The notes under the pieces are model-generated. The model saw only the letters and a list, made by a program, of their open reading frames with translations, searched no databases and was not told the DNA's origin. Positions 41,489 through 50,245 of a stretch of DNA of 64,000 nt are shown piece by piece. Location of the stretch: contig DWXJ01000032.1 in assembly GCA_019119285.1 (NCBI GenBank), forward strand, positions 1-64,000, read 5' to 3'. The position numbers were made by a program, and so were the translations under genes. Numbering within the stretch: the first letter of the stretch is position 1; each line of letters opens with the position of its first letter. The DNA comes from Merdimonas faecigallinarum. GTDB lineage: Bacteria > Bacillota > Clostridia > Lachnospirales > Lachnospiraceae.

Positions 41489-42472
41489 ATGTGTACATGT
41501 ATTACTTATCAGACGGATGAATTTTACTTTGGAAGGAACCTGGATCTGGAATATTCTTTTGGAGAACAGATTGTTATAACGCCGAGAAATTATCGTTTCC
41601 CTTTTGAAGGGAATGAGGATGGGCAAAATCATTTTGCTATGATCGGAATGGCGAATATCACAGACCACTATCCCCTGTATGCGGAGGCGGCCAATGAAAA
41701 GGGCCTTTGTATGGCGGGATTAAATTTTCCTGAAAATGCGGTGTATCATGAGGAAACTACTGGAAAAGAAAACATAGCATCCTATGAAATAATCCCGTGG
41801 ATATTGCGAAGGTTTTCCAATGCGGAAGATGCGGCAGAATACCTGAGGAAGGTTGTGGTCACAGGAAAAGCATTTGCAGAAACAATGCCGCCTGCTCCGC
41901 TGCACTGGATGCTGGCCGACCGGAAGACTTGTTATGTAATAGAGCCTATGAAAGACGGCCTTCATATTTATCAGAACCCCTATGGAGTATTGACCAATAA
42001 TCCGCCGTTTCCTTTTCACATGGAAAATGTAAAGCAGTATCTGAACGTAACTTCAGAGAGTCCCACAAACCAGTTTTGCAAAGAACTGGACTTGAAACCT
42101 TTTGGACAGGGCCTGGGAAGTTTCGGACTTCCAGGGGATTTCTCACCAGCGTCACGGTTTGTAAAGGCAGCGTTCCTGCGGTGGAATTCTGTCAGCAGCA
42201 AGGGGAAATATGGAGATGTCACACAGTTCTTTCACATCCTGGACGGAGTCGGTATGGTAAGAGGTTCTGTCAGAACAGAAGAGGGAAGAAACGATATTAC
42301 CACTTATTCCTGCTGTATCAGTCCGGAACAAGGTGTTTACTATTGTAAGACGTATGAGAATTACCAGATTCAGGCAGTGGATATGTTTAAGGAGGATCTG
42401 TCTGGTATGGAACTGATCGCATATCAGATGCCGGAAAATCAGAGCATTTGCTGGAGAAACAAGGAGACGTAA
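41489..42472 (+). CDS. Choloylglycine hydrolase family protein (bile salt hydrolase)
   Basis: A 327-residue Ntn-hydrolase of the choloylglycine/penicillin V acylase family, which cuts the amide of glycine- or taurine-conjugated bile acids. Removal of Met1 exposes nucleophile Cys2 (MCTCITYQT). FGRNLDLEYSFGEQ carries the Arg and Asp that follow, and GVLTNNPPFPFH the active-site Asn. The true start is 41489, since Cys must be second; 11 upstream in-frame residues are excluded. No signal peptide, so cytosolic. It is monocistronic with its own promoter, next to the inverted Rpn remnant. Penicillin V acylase activity is the alternative. Confidence 0.88.
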   Translation: MCTCITYQTDEFYFGRNLDLEYSFGEQIVITPRNYRFPFEGNEDGQNHFAMIGMANITDHYPLYAEAANEKGLCMAGLNFPENAVYHEETTGKENIASYEIIPWILRRFSNAEDAAEYLRKVVVTGKAFAETMPPAPLHWMLADRKTCYVIEPMKDGLHIYQNPYGVLTNNPPFPFHMENVKQYLNVTSESPTNQFCKELDLKPFGQGLGSFGLPGDFSPASRFVKAAFLRWNSVSSKGKYGDVTQFFHILDGVGMVRGSVRTEEGRNDITTYSCCISPEQGVYYCKTYENYQIQAVDMFKEDLSGMELIAYQMPENQSICWRNKET

Positions 42473-42579
42473 CTGAGAGAACCGGTGAAAAAAGATAGAA
42501 AAAAAGAGAAAGAGTATGTTATACTATTGAACGTATATAGGCAACTGTTAACATTCATGAAAAGAAGGTAGAATATTTT

Positions 42580-43485
42580 ATGACAGAAATACCGTTTAAA
42601 CGACCGGAGCTTGCCGACCGGGAGATCATTACCCATTATTTTGAACATCATACCAGCAGAAGCTGTGAGAGGACCTTTGCTAATGTATACCTCTGGTCCC
42701 GGCAATATCCGGTAACCTGGGCGGTTGTGGAAGACGCGCTGGTGTTCAAGAGTGAGGATGAGACTCATTTATCTTACGCATACCCGGCGGGAGAACCGCA
42801 GCAGGTGAAAAAAGCCCTGGAAGTACTGATGGAATATAGCAAAAAAAAAGGCTGGCCATTTGCTCTTTACAATGTGACTCCGGAATATTTCGCGCAGCTG
42901 GAGGAATGGTATCCCGGCAGATTTCAGATTGAGTATGACCGTGACAGCGCGGATTACGTATACGAAAGTGAGAAGCTTGCAACCCTGCCGGGGAAGAAAC
43001 TGCACGGGAAGCGGAATCACATTAATAAGTTCAAATCTCTTTATGAGGGCCGGTGGAGTTATGAAAAGCTTACAAAAGATAACCTGGAAGACTGCTTCCA
43101 GATGGCGCTCAAATGGAGAAATGAAAATGGATGCGAGGACGATCCGGAAAAACGTGGAGAGATCTGCGTGACCTTAAATTCTCTGCGCTTGTTTGAAGAA
43201 TTGAAGCTTACAGGAGGAATTCTCAGGATTGACGGAGAGGTAGTGGCATTTACGATCGGAGAACCGATCTGTCCGGATACCTTTGTGGTTCACATAGAGA
43301 AAGCGTTTGCTGATATCCAGGGAGCATATCCTATGATCAATCAACAGTTTGTGGAGCATGAATGCATGGATTACCAGTATGTGAACCGGGAGGAGGACAC
43401 CGGAGCGGAGGGGCTTCGGAAGGCCAAGCTTTCCTACCGGCCGGTATTCCTGGTAGAAAAGGGCAAGGTTACAGAAAAAGAGTGA
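42580..43485 (+). CDS. DUF2156 (GNAT-fold, phosphatidylglycerol lysyltransferase-like domain) protein
   Basis: A 301-residue soluble protein of the DUF2156 family, two GNAT-like lobes related to the catalytic domain of MprF. KKLHGKRNHINKF near residues 146-158 and the C-terminal MINQQFVEHECMDYQYVNREED match the family. There are no membrane helices, so it is not a full MprF. Amino-acyl or peptidyl transfer from tRNA is possible by homology; the real substrate is unknown. It lies about 40 bases before an aminotransferase gene. Confidence 0.82.
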   Translation: MTEIPFKRPELADREIITHYFEHHTSRSCERTFANVYLWSRQYPVTWAVVEDALVFKSEDETHLSYAYPAGEPQQVKKALEVLMEYSKKKGWPFALYNVTPEYFAQLEEWYPGRFQIEYDRDSADYVYESEKLATLPGKKLHGKRNHINKFKSLYEGRWSYEKLTKDNLEDCFQMALKWRNENGCEDDPEKRGEICVTLNSLRLFEELKLTGGILRIDGEVVAFTIGEPICPDTFVVHIEKAFADIQGAYPMINQQFVEHECMDYQYVNREEDTGAEGLRKAKLSYRPVFLVEKGKVTEKE

Positions 43486-43524
43486 TGCAAGTCAACAGAT
43501 ATAAAGAAAAAGGAGAGAGAAAAA

Positions 43525-44712
43525 ATGATCGCGGAAAAGATGAAAAATATGGTAGCCAACAGCTCGGCGATCCGGGCGATGTTTGAGGAAGGAAATCGTA
43601 TGGCCAAGCTGTACGGCGCTGAAAATGTCTATGATTTCAGCCTGGGGAATCCCAATGTCCCGGCTCCGGAAGCAGTAAAGAACGCGATTGTCGAACTGGT
43701 CAATGACAGCGATCCGGTGGTGCTTCATGGATATACCAACAGCAACAGCGGATATGCCGATGTAAGAGAGGCAGTGGCGGAATCCATAAATGAACGGTTC
43801 GGCACAACATTTACAGGAGAGAATATTATTATGACGGTGGGAGCCGCGGGGGGACTGAACGTGATCTTAAAGTCTCTGATCAATCCGGGGGATGAGGTTA
43901 TCGTGTTTGCCCCGTATTTTGGAGAATACCGGTCCTATACCAATAATTATGACGGTGTTCTGGTGGAAATCTCGCCGGATACAGAGACTTTCCAGCCAAA
44001 ACTTGCGGAATTTGAACAGAAGATCACTCCAAAGACCAAAGCTGTGATCGTAAACACTCCTAATAATCCGACCGGTGTGGTATATTCCGAAGAGACCATT
44101 AAAGAGATGGCGGCCATCATGGAACGGAAGCAGAAGGAATACGGAACGGATATTTATCTGATTTCCGATGAGCCCTACCGGGAACTGGTATATGATGGAG
44201 TAGAAGTGCCATATCTGACAAAATACTATGCAAATACGATCGTGGGCTATTCTTACAGCAAATCGTTATCCCTGCCCGGAGAACGGATCGGATATCTGGT
44301 CATCCCGGATGAGGTGACAGACAGTGAAGATCTGAGATCAGCGGCCAATGTGGCGACCAGGATCCTGGGCTTTGTCAATGCGCCGACTCTGCAGCAGAAA
44401 CTGGTGGCAAAATGCCTTCATGAAAAGACAGATATCGGATTTTATGACAGGAACAGGGAAACTCTGTATAACGGGTTAAAGGAATGCGGTTTTGCATGCA
44501 TTAAGCCGGAAGGCGCATTTTATCTGTTTGTAAAGTCTCCGGTCGAAGATGAGAAACAGTTCTGCGCCGACGGAAAGGAATTCCATATCCTGATGGTTCC
44601 GGGAAGTTCTTTTGGATGCCCGGGATATGTGCGCCTGGCTTATTGTGTGTCATATGAAACCATCGTGAATTCGCTTCCGAAATTCCGGGAACTGGCAAAG
44701 AAATATTTCTAA
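43525..44712 (+). CDS. PLP-dependent class I/II aminotransferase
   Basis: A 395-residue fold-type I aminotransferase. The substrate segment FSLGNPNVPAP, the cofactor Asn-Pro loop NTPNNPTG, ISDEPYRELVYDG and the PLP lysine in SYSKSLSLPGERIGY are present. Aspartate, aromatic or broad amino acid donors are all possible. AAAGGAGAGAG precedes the ATG. hisC follows within 15 bases, so they are likely co-transcribed. Confidence 0.9.
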   Translation: MIAEKMKNMVANSSAIRAMFEEGNRMAKLYGAENVYDFSLGNPNVPAPEAVKNAIVELVNDSDPVVLHGYTNSNSGYADVREAVAESINERFGTTFTGENIIMTVGAAGGLNVILKSLINPGDEVIVFAPYFGEYRSYTNNYDGVLVEISPDTETFQPKLAEFEQKITPKTKAVIVNTPNNPTGVVYSEETIKEMAAIMERKQKEYGTDIYLISDEPYRELVYDGVEVPYLTKYYANTIVGYSYSKSLSLPGERIGYLVIPDEVTDSEDLRSAANVATRILGFVNAPTLQQKLVAKCLHEKTDIGFYDRNRETLYNGLKECGFACIKPEGAFYLFVKSPVEDEKQFCADGKEFHILMVPGSSFGCPGYVRLAYCVSYETIVNSLPKFRELAKKYF

Positions 44713-44726
44713 AGAGGATGTGGACC

Positions 44727-45785
44727 ATGAAGGCATTTGAAAAAAACATACGGAAGGTAGAGCCTTACGTCCCAGGGGAACAGCCCCAGGAGCAGGTGGT
44801 CAAACTGAATACAAATGAAAATCCATATCCGCCGGCTCCGGGCGTGGCAAAGGCGCTGGAGGAGATGGACTTAGGAAGGCTCCGGCTCTATCCGGATCCG
44901 ACGGCGGAAGTGCTGGTGGATGCCCTAGCGGAATTTTACGGGGTAAGTCCGGGGCAGGTGTTTGTGGGAGTGGGGTCGGATGATGTTCTGTCCATGTGTT
45001 TTCTGACCTTTTTTAACTCCGGGAAACCCATCTTTTTTCCGGATGTGACGTATTCGTTTTATAAAGTCTGGGCGGATCTTTACAGGATTCCCTATGAGTG
45101 CAAAGCGCTGGATGAGGATTTCCGGATCCGGAAAGAAGATTATTATCCGGAAAATGGAGGGGTTATTTTTCCAAACCCCAATGCGCCCACAGGAATCTAT
45201 CTGGAACTTGACCAGGTGGAGGATATTATCGCTCACAACCAGGATGTGGTTGTAATAGTGGACGAGGCGTATGTGGACTTTGCAGGCCGGTCGGCCATGG
45301 AACTGATCGACAGATATGATAATCTGATCGTGGTGCAGACTTTTTCCAAAGCGCGGTCTATGGCAGGCATGCGGGTGGGATATGCCATCAGCAATCCGGA
45401 ACTGATCCGGTATCTCAATGATGCCAAATACTCGTTTAATTCCTACACCATGAACCAGACGGCTTTGATCTGCGGAGCAGAAGCGGTGAAAGACCGGGCA
45501 TATTTTGAGGAAAATCTTCAGAAGATCATTCAGACCAGAGAGTGGGCAAAAAAAGAGCTGGCAGGAATGGGGTTTGAACTGACAGATTCCAGAGCAAACT
45601 TTCTTTTTGTCAGACATCCAAAATACAGTGGGAAAGATTTGTTTGAGTTTCTAAAGAAACAAAAAATATATGTAAGGTTCTGGGGAAGCAAGCGGATCGA
45701 GGATTATCTCCGCATTACAGTCGGAACCAGAGAAGAAATGGAAACCTTGTTTACAGCACTGAAAAAATATATGGAAGAGCGCTAG
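44727..45785 (+). CDS. hisC: Histidinol-phosphate aminotransferase
   Basis: A 352-residue aminotransferase of the HisC group: LNTNENPYPPAP, RLYPDPTAEVL, FPNPNAPTG, DEAYVDFAG and the PLP lysine in QTFSKARSMAGMRVGY. It makes histidinol phosphate from imidazole acetol phosphate in histidine synthesis and may also act on aromatic amino acids. No other his genes are nearby. The ATG at 44727 with AGAGG ahead is preferred to a GTG at 44718. Confidence 0.88.
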   Translation: MKAFEKNIRKVEPYVPGEQPQEQVVKLNTNENPYPPAPGVAKALEEMDLGRLRLYPDPTAEVLVDALAEFYGVSPGQVFVGVGSDDVLSMCFLTFFNSGKPIFFPDVTYSFYKVWADLYRIPYECKALDEDFRIRKEDYYPENGGVIFPNPNAPTGIYLELDQVEDIIAHNQDVVVIVDEAYVDFAGRSAMELIDRYDNLIVVQTFSKARSMAGMRVGYAISNPELIRYLNDAKYSFNSYTMNQTALICGAEAVKDRAYFEENLQKIIQTREWAKKELAGMGFELTDSRANFLFVRHPKYSGKDLFEFLKKQKIYVRFWGSKRIEDYLRITVGTREEMETLFTALKKYMEER

Positions 45786-45853
45786 TCCGTTGGTTTTCAT
45801 TTCCCAGGCGATATGCTAAAATAAAAAATAAAAATGGATAAGGAGATTAGGGT

Positions 45854-46816
45854 ATGGAAAAAGTATATGATGTAACGGCTATGGGCGAGATGTTGATCGA
45901 CTTTACATTAAATGGTCAGAGCGACCAGGGAAACAACCTGTTTGAAGCCTGCCCGGGAGGCGCGCCCTGTAATGTGCTGGCGATGCTGAATAAGCTGGGA
46001 AGAAAGACCGCATTTATCGGGAAGGTAGGAGAAGACCAGTTTGGCCGTCTGTTAAGGGATACCATCGACGAACTGGGAATTGAGACAAAAGGCCTGCTTC
46101 TTGACCGGGAGATCCATACCACACTTGCATTTGTACATACATTTCCGGATGGCGACCGCGAGTTTTCTTTTTACCGGAAGCCGGGGGCAGATATGATGTT
46201 ATCAGAAGAGGAAGTGGATTATGAACTGATCCGCCAGTCGAAAGTTTTTCATTTCGGAACGCTGTCTATGACAGACGAGCCGGTGCGCTCTGCAACAAAG
46301 AAAGCGCTTGAAACGGCAAAAGCTGCCGGATGTCTGATTACTTTTGATCCGAATTTGAGACCGCCGCTCTGGGACAGCCTGGATACGGCGAAAGAGATGA
46401 TGGAGTACGGATTCCGGTACTGCGATATGCTGAAAATCTCCGATAATGAGATCCAGTTTGTAACCGGCAAAGAAGATTATGACGAAGGCATCCGGATCCT
46501 TCAGGAAAAATATCATATTCCGCTGATCTTCCTGACCATGGGAAAAGAAGGAAGCCGTGCCTACTATCAGGATCTCCGGGTGGAAAAGAAAGGCTTTACA
46601 GTAAAGGCTATTGAGACTACCGGCGCAGGAGATACCTTCTGCGGATGTGCGATCCACGGCCTTCTGACGCATGGAATGGACGGTATGAATGAGGAAGTAC
46701 TGGGAGAGATCCTGACCTATGCAAATGCCGGTGCAGCCCTGATCACCATGAAGAAGGGTGCGATCCGCTCCATGCCGGACCCGGAAAATATTACAAAAAT
46801 GATAAAGGAAGCTTAG
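45854..46816 (+). CDS. PfkB-family carbohydrate kinase (fructokinase-like)
   Basis: A 320-residue ribokinase-fold sugar kinase. The N-terminal GGAPCNVLAMLNKLG and the anion-hole/catalytic-base motif TTGAGDTFCGCA near residue 258 are clear, and the full-length GEMLIDFT start resembles fructokinases. It phosphorylates a sugar with ATP, probably fructose. No sugar transporter is adjacent. AAGGAGATTAGGG precedes the start. Confidence 0.86.
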   Translation: MEKVYDVTAMGEMLIDFTLNGQSDQGNNLFEACPGGAPCNVLAMLNKLGRKTAFIGKVGEDQFGRLLRDTIDELGIETKGLLLDREIHTTLAFVHTFPDGDREFSFYRKPGADMMLSEEEVDYELIRQSKVFHFGTLSMTDEPVRSATKKALETAKAAGCLITFDPNLRPPLWDSLDTAKEMMEYGFRYCDMLKISDNEIQFVTGKEDYDEGIRILQEKYHIPLIFLTMGKEGSRAYYQDLRVEKKGFTVKAIETTGAGDTFCGCAIHGLLTHGMDGMNEEVLGEILTYANAGAALITMKKGAIRSMPDPENITKMIKEA

Positions 46817-46821
46817 AAATT

Positions 46822-48162
46822 ATGAGATTACGCAGGATGATTGCCGTATGGGCGGCAAAACTGGCAGAAAAAATCAGTGTGCATATCTTTCACCGCCAGG
46901 GGGTAACCTGGGCGGGAAAGATCGCGCTCCGGCTGGATCCGTCTATTTTACGGACACTGGCCTCGCAGGTGAAGAAGGATATTTTTATTGTCTGCGGGAC
47001 AAATGGCAAGACCACGACCAACAATATGCTGTGCGCTGCGCTGGAAGCGGAAGGATACCGGGTGGTCTGTAATCACACCGGATCCAACATGTTAAATGGT
47101 GTGGCTGCGGCGTTTGCCCTGGCGGCGGGCCTGGGAGGAAACTTGAAGGCGGATTATGCCTGTATTGAGATTGATGAGGCATCCACACGGAGAGTCTTTC
47201 CCCATTTCAAGCCGGATTACATGGTGCTGACCAATTTATTCCGGGATCAGCTGGACCGGTACGGCGAGATTGATATTACCATGAACATTCTGAAAAAGGT
47301 GATGCAGAGCGCGCCGAAGATGAAGGTGATCGTCAATGGAGACGATGCGCTGTCTGCATTTCTTGCCATGGACAGCGGGAATCCTTATGTGACTTACGGC
47401 ATCGGGCAGAAGGTCATGGATGACAGCCAGTCTCATGAGATCCGGGAAGGACGGTTCTGTAAAAAATGCGGAGCCCTGCTGCAATATCATTTCTACCATT
47501 ACAGTCAGCTTGGCGACTATGCCTGCACGGGATGTGATTTTCGCCGGCCTCTGCTGGATTTTGACGCGGAAAACGTAGAGGTGGGCGATACCCTTGCATT
47601 TACGGTGGGAGAAGAGAAGATCCTTGCAAATTATAAAGGTTTCTATAATGTATACAACATTCTTGCGGCTTATGCAGCCATCCGGACCGGAGGGATCAGA
47701 CCCGTTCACTTTAATCAGATGCTGCAGAATTTCCATCCGGAGAATGGGCGGATGGAAGAATTTCAGATTAAAGGGACCAGAGTTGTATTGAACCTGGCGA
47801 AAAACCCGGCAGGATTCAACCAGAATATTTCTGCTGTGATGCAGGATCCTTCTGAGAAAGACATCATAATTGTGATCAATGATAACGCCCAGGACGGTAT
47901 TGATGTTTCCTGGCTTTGGGATGTGGATTTTGACCGGTTTAAAGAGGACAACATCCATTCGATCACTGTCAGCGGCATCCGTTGTCAGGATATGCGGCTT
48001 CGGATGAAGTATGTCAATATTTCTTCTCTGCTTGAAGCAGATATAGAAACGGCGATCCGCAGCCGGATCAAAGACGGATGCGGAAATCTGTACGTGCTGG
48101 TAAATTACACGGCGCTTTTTGGTACCAGAAATATATTAAAGAGACTGGAGGAAAACGGATAA
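46822..48162 (+). CDS. murT: Lipid II isoglutaminyl synthase subunit MurT
   Basis: A 446-residue Mur-ligase-like subunit. The ATP loop is CGTNGKTTTNNML; a Cys4 zinc ribbon (CKKCG and CTGCDF, about residues 214-235) is inserted in the central domain, and the C-terminal DUF1727 part keeps NDNAQDGIDVSWLWDVDF. With GatD it amidates D-glutamate of lipid II to isoglutamine at the membrane's inner face. It overlaps gatD by one base (TAATG), an obligate gene pair. Confidence 0.95.
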   Translation: MRLRRMIAVWAAKLAEKISVHIFHRQGVTWAGKIALRLDPSILRTLASQVKKDIFIVCGTNGKTTTNNMLCAALEAEGYRVVCNHTGSNMLNGVAAAFALAAGLGGNLKADYACIEIDEASTRRVFPHFKPDYMVLTNLFRDQLDRYGEIDITMNILKKVMQSAPKMKVIVNGDDALSAFLAMDSGNPYVTYGIGQKVMDDSQSHEIREGRFCKKCGALLQYHFYHYSQLGDYACTGCDFRRPLLDFDAENVEVGDTLAFTVGEEKILANYKGFYNVYNILAAYAAIRTGGIRPVHFNQMLQNFHPENGRMEEFQIKGTRVVLNLAKNPAGFNQNISAVMQDPSEKDIIIVINDNAQDGIDVSWLWDVDFDRFKEDNIHSITVSGIRCQDMRLRMKYVNISSLLEADIETAIRSRIKDGCGNLYVLVNYTALFGTRNILKRLEENG

Positions 48163-48896
48163 TGGGAGATACACAGAAAAAAATCGTGATCGGACATCTT
48201 TATCCGGATCTTCTGAATCTTTACGGTGACAGGGGAAATATCGCCTGTATGATGGAAAGATGTCGGTGGAGAGGGATCGAGGCAGAGACGATTGAATTTA
48301 ACACCGGGGATGAGATTGACTTTTCCGGGCTGGATATCGTACTTCTGGGAGGCGGTTCTGACAGGGAGCAGGCGATTGTCTGCAAAAATCTTCAAAAGAT
48401 CCAGAAGGATTTCAAAGAATATGTAGAAGACGGAGGCGTGGTGATCGCGGTATGCGGCGGTTATCAGCTTCTTGGAAATTATTATAAGACGGAAGACGGT
48501 GTGATCGAGGGACTTCATCTGGTAGACATCTATACAGAACAGGGAGAAGGACGGCTGATCGATAATATTGTTTTGCAAAGCGGGCTGACCAGCATGCCGG
48601 TGGTAGGATTTGAAAACCATGGAGGAAGAACTTTTATCGGTGAGAATCAGCCTTTTGGGAAAGTCCTCTACGGATATGGAAACGACGGGGAGAGCGGATA
48701 TGAAGGTGTGGTATACAAAAATGTGATCGGCACCTATCTGCATGGCCCGCTGCTTCCAAAGAATCCAGAGGTTTGCGACTGGCTGCTAAAAAGAGCGCTT
48801 GAGAGAAAGTACGGCAGCGCGGAACTTGCTCCGCTGGATGACCAGGAAGAAAAAGAGGCAAACGCTTATATTTATCACAGATTTGTGAAAGAATAA
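48162..48896 (+). CDS. gatD: Lipid II isoglutaminyl synthase glutaminase subunit GatD
   Basis: A 244-residue CobB/CobQ-like class I glutaminase. The N terminus IGHLYPDLLNLYGDRGNI, the nucleophile Cys in VIAVCGGYQLLG near residue 106 and the His in TYLHGPLLPKNP match GatD. It supplies ammonia to MurT. The ATG at 48162 with GGAGG ahead is preferred over a longer frame inside murT. It ends just before the convergent XRE regulator. Confidence 0.95.
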   Translation: MGDTQKKIVIGHLYPDLLNLYGDRGNIACMMERCRWRGIEAETIEFNTGDEIDFSGLDIVLLGGGSDREQAIVCKNLQKIQKDFKEYVEDGGVVIAVCGGYQLLGNYYKTEDGVIEGLHLVDIYTEQGEGRLIDNIVLQSGLTSMPVVGFENHGGRTFIGENQPFGKVLYGYGNDGESGYEGVVYKNVIGTYLHGPLLPKNPEVCDWLLKRALERKYGSAELAPLDDQEEKEANAYIYHRFVKE

Positions 48897-48905
48897 GGAT
48901 ATATC

Positions 48906-49256
48906 TCAGTGCTTTTTCCGGTCGCGGAATTCAAGGAACTGGAGAAAATCCAGCATTTCCTCTTTGGAACGGGCAGAAAGTCTGCGGTATCTGGAGAGGA
49001 TAATGGTATCGGCGCTGGAAGGAATTCCGGTGCGGGACACAGATAACTGGACCGGCTCATCTTCTTCGTCCAGAAGGTAATCCACCGGTACACGAAAAAG
49101 AGAGGCAAGCGCCGTCAGCTTTTCATAAGATGGCTGACGGTTCTTTGTTTCATAACCGGCAATGGTAGACCGGGAAACATTCATTCGTTTTCCGAGCGCT
49201 TCCTGTGTTAAATTGTTCTGCAGACGAAGTTGTTTTAATTTTTCGGCAAAGGACAT
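48906..49256 (-). CDS. XRE-family transcriptional regulator
   Basis: A 116-residue repressor-like protein. A Cro/C1 helix-turn-helix covers residues 1-60 (LRLQNNLTQEALGKRMNVSRS, split here as LTQEALGKRMNVSRSTIAGY), followed by a short acidic and Arg-rich tail (SRYRRLSARSKEEMLDFL). GAGGAGG precedes the ATG at 49256; longer in-frame starts cross the operator region. The dyad TTGGTA-TATTT-TACCAA (49298-49314) upstream is a likely self-operator. Target unknown. Confidence 0.87.
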   Translation of the reverse strand: MSFAEKLKQLRLQNNLTQEALGKRMNVSRSTIAGYETKNRQPSYEKLTALASLFRVPVDYLLDEEDEPVQLSVSRTGIPSSADTIILSRYRRLSARSKEEMLDFLQFLEFRDRKKH

Positions 49257-49297
49257 GATGCCGTTCCTCCTCTGTATTTCGGTGAATATTAACAATT

Positions 49298-49314
49298 TGG
49301 TATATTTTACCAAG
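49298..49314. promoter_or_regulatory. Dyad between XRE gene and the small divergent gene
   Basis: TTGGTA and TACCAA are perfectly complementary around TATTT, in the divergent promoter region. A plausible XRE operator. Confidence 0.45.
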
Positions 49315-49404
49315 TGTGGCGATAAAGAACACACAATGTGCTGAATATCAACAAAGTGTTGCGGAAATGTTGCGGAACGGAACAAAAGGAAAGGAGATCC
49401 AGAT

Positions 49405-49638
49405 ATGAGGCAGGAAAGATTTAAGATGGAACGGGAAGGACTGGTGGAAGAAGGCCAGGAAGTAGAGGTCAGTGAAAGAAGCGCGGTGACTGGCCAGTAT
49501 ACTTATCTGGTGGAACCTTCGGTTGCCATGTCCGGGATCTACCGGACCGGCGAACGGATCAGGGCAAGAAAAGGCGTGATCCGAAAGATCGAGAAGACAG
49601 AAAAAGGGTTCTATCTGATCGTGGAGGTGGAAGGGTAG
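49405..49638 (+). CDS. Small hypothetical protein (77 residues)
   Basis: A charged, mainly beta-predicted 77-residue protein without membrane segment or signal peptide. The pattern SERSAVTGQYTYLVEPS followed by RARKGVIRKIEKTEKGFYLIVEVEG suggests a small beta-barrel domain. GGAAAGGAGATCC before the ATG supports translation. It is divergent from the XRE gene and could be its target. I do not recognise the family. Confidence 0.65.
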   Translation: MRQERFKMEREGLVEEGQEVEVSERSAVTGQYTYLVEPSVAMSGIYRTGERIRARKGVIRKIEKTEKGFYLIVEVEG

Positions 49639-49666
49639 CTTTCCATACCCGGGCTTCTGACTGACG

Positions 49667-49695
49667 TTGACACCTTCCGGGAAAGACTATATAAT
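49667..49695 (+). promoter_or_regulatory. Near-consensus promoter
   Basis: TTGACA (49667-49672), 17 bases, TATAAT (49690-49695): a perfect consensus pair before the small membrane protein gene. Confidence 0.8.
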
Positions 49696-49723
49696 AAAAA
49701 AAGAAACCGAAAGGATAAGATAA

Positions 49724-50185
49724 ATGATGATTGAAAAAAACGATGAAGCTATGCGCAGTAAGATCTGGAGGATCGCCACGATAGTGTCGTCTGTGCTGAT
49801 CGTACTTATAGCAATTTTTCTTTTGACGAAGCTTTTTACGACTAATCCGGTGGAGGGAAGCTGGGTAAATGAAGATGGCAGCCTGGAACTGAAGTTTCAG
49901 GGAAGCGGCGAGGTGACCGCGGTGCTTCCGGAGTTTTCAGAAGGCGGCAAGGTAGAGATTCCCATGACGTATACACTGGATAAGGACGATAAGAATATTT
50001 CCATTTCGTATGATGAGGAAGAGTTAAGAGCAATTGCCGAGGGATCGGAAGGCCTGTACACGGAAGAAATGCTGGAAAATGCACTGAGTCCCGTGACAAC
50101 ATCCTTTGATTACAGTGTGGATCAGGAGGAACTGACCCTGACAGAACGCGAGTACGGCGAACAATTTGTATTTACAGAAAAATAA
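49724..50185 (+). CDS. Small membrane-anchored protein of unknown function
   Basis: A 153-residue protein with a short cytosolic N terminus, one membrane helix (about residues 16-38) and an outside acidic beta-rich domain starting GSWVNEDGSLELKFQGSG. That opening resembles small DUF5640-like lipocalin-type domains seen in Clostridia extracellular proteins, though I cannot confirm the family. A strong promoter and its own terminator make it a single-gene unit. Confidence 0.75.
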   Translation: MMIEKNDEAMRSKIWRIATIVSSVLIVLIAIFLLTKLFTTNPVEGSWVNEDGSLELKFQGSGEVTAVLPEFSEGGKVEIPMTYTLDKDDKNISISYDEEELRAIAEGSEGLYTEEMLENALSPVTTSFDYSVDQEELTLTEREYGEQFVFTEK

Positions 50186-50198
50186 TAGAAACCAAATA

Positions 50199-50225
50199 CC
50201 CCGCATTTTAAGATGCGGGGTTTTT
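50199..50225 (+). terminator. Rho-independent terminator
   Basis: CCCCGCAT and ATGCGGGG with a 6-base loop, followed by TTTTT. Confidence 0.92.
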
Positions 50226-50245
50226 GAGCAAAAGGAGAGGCGCAT

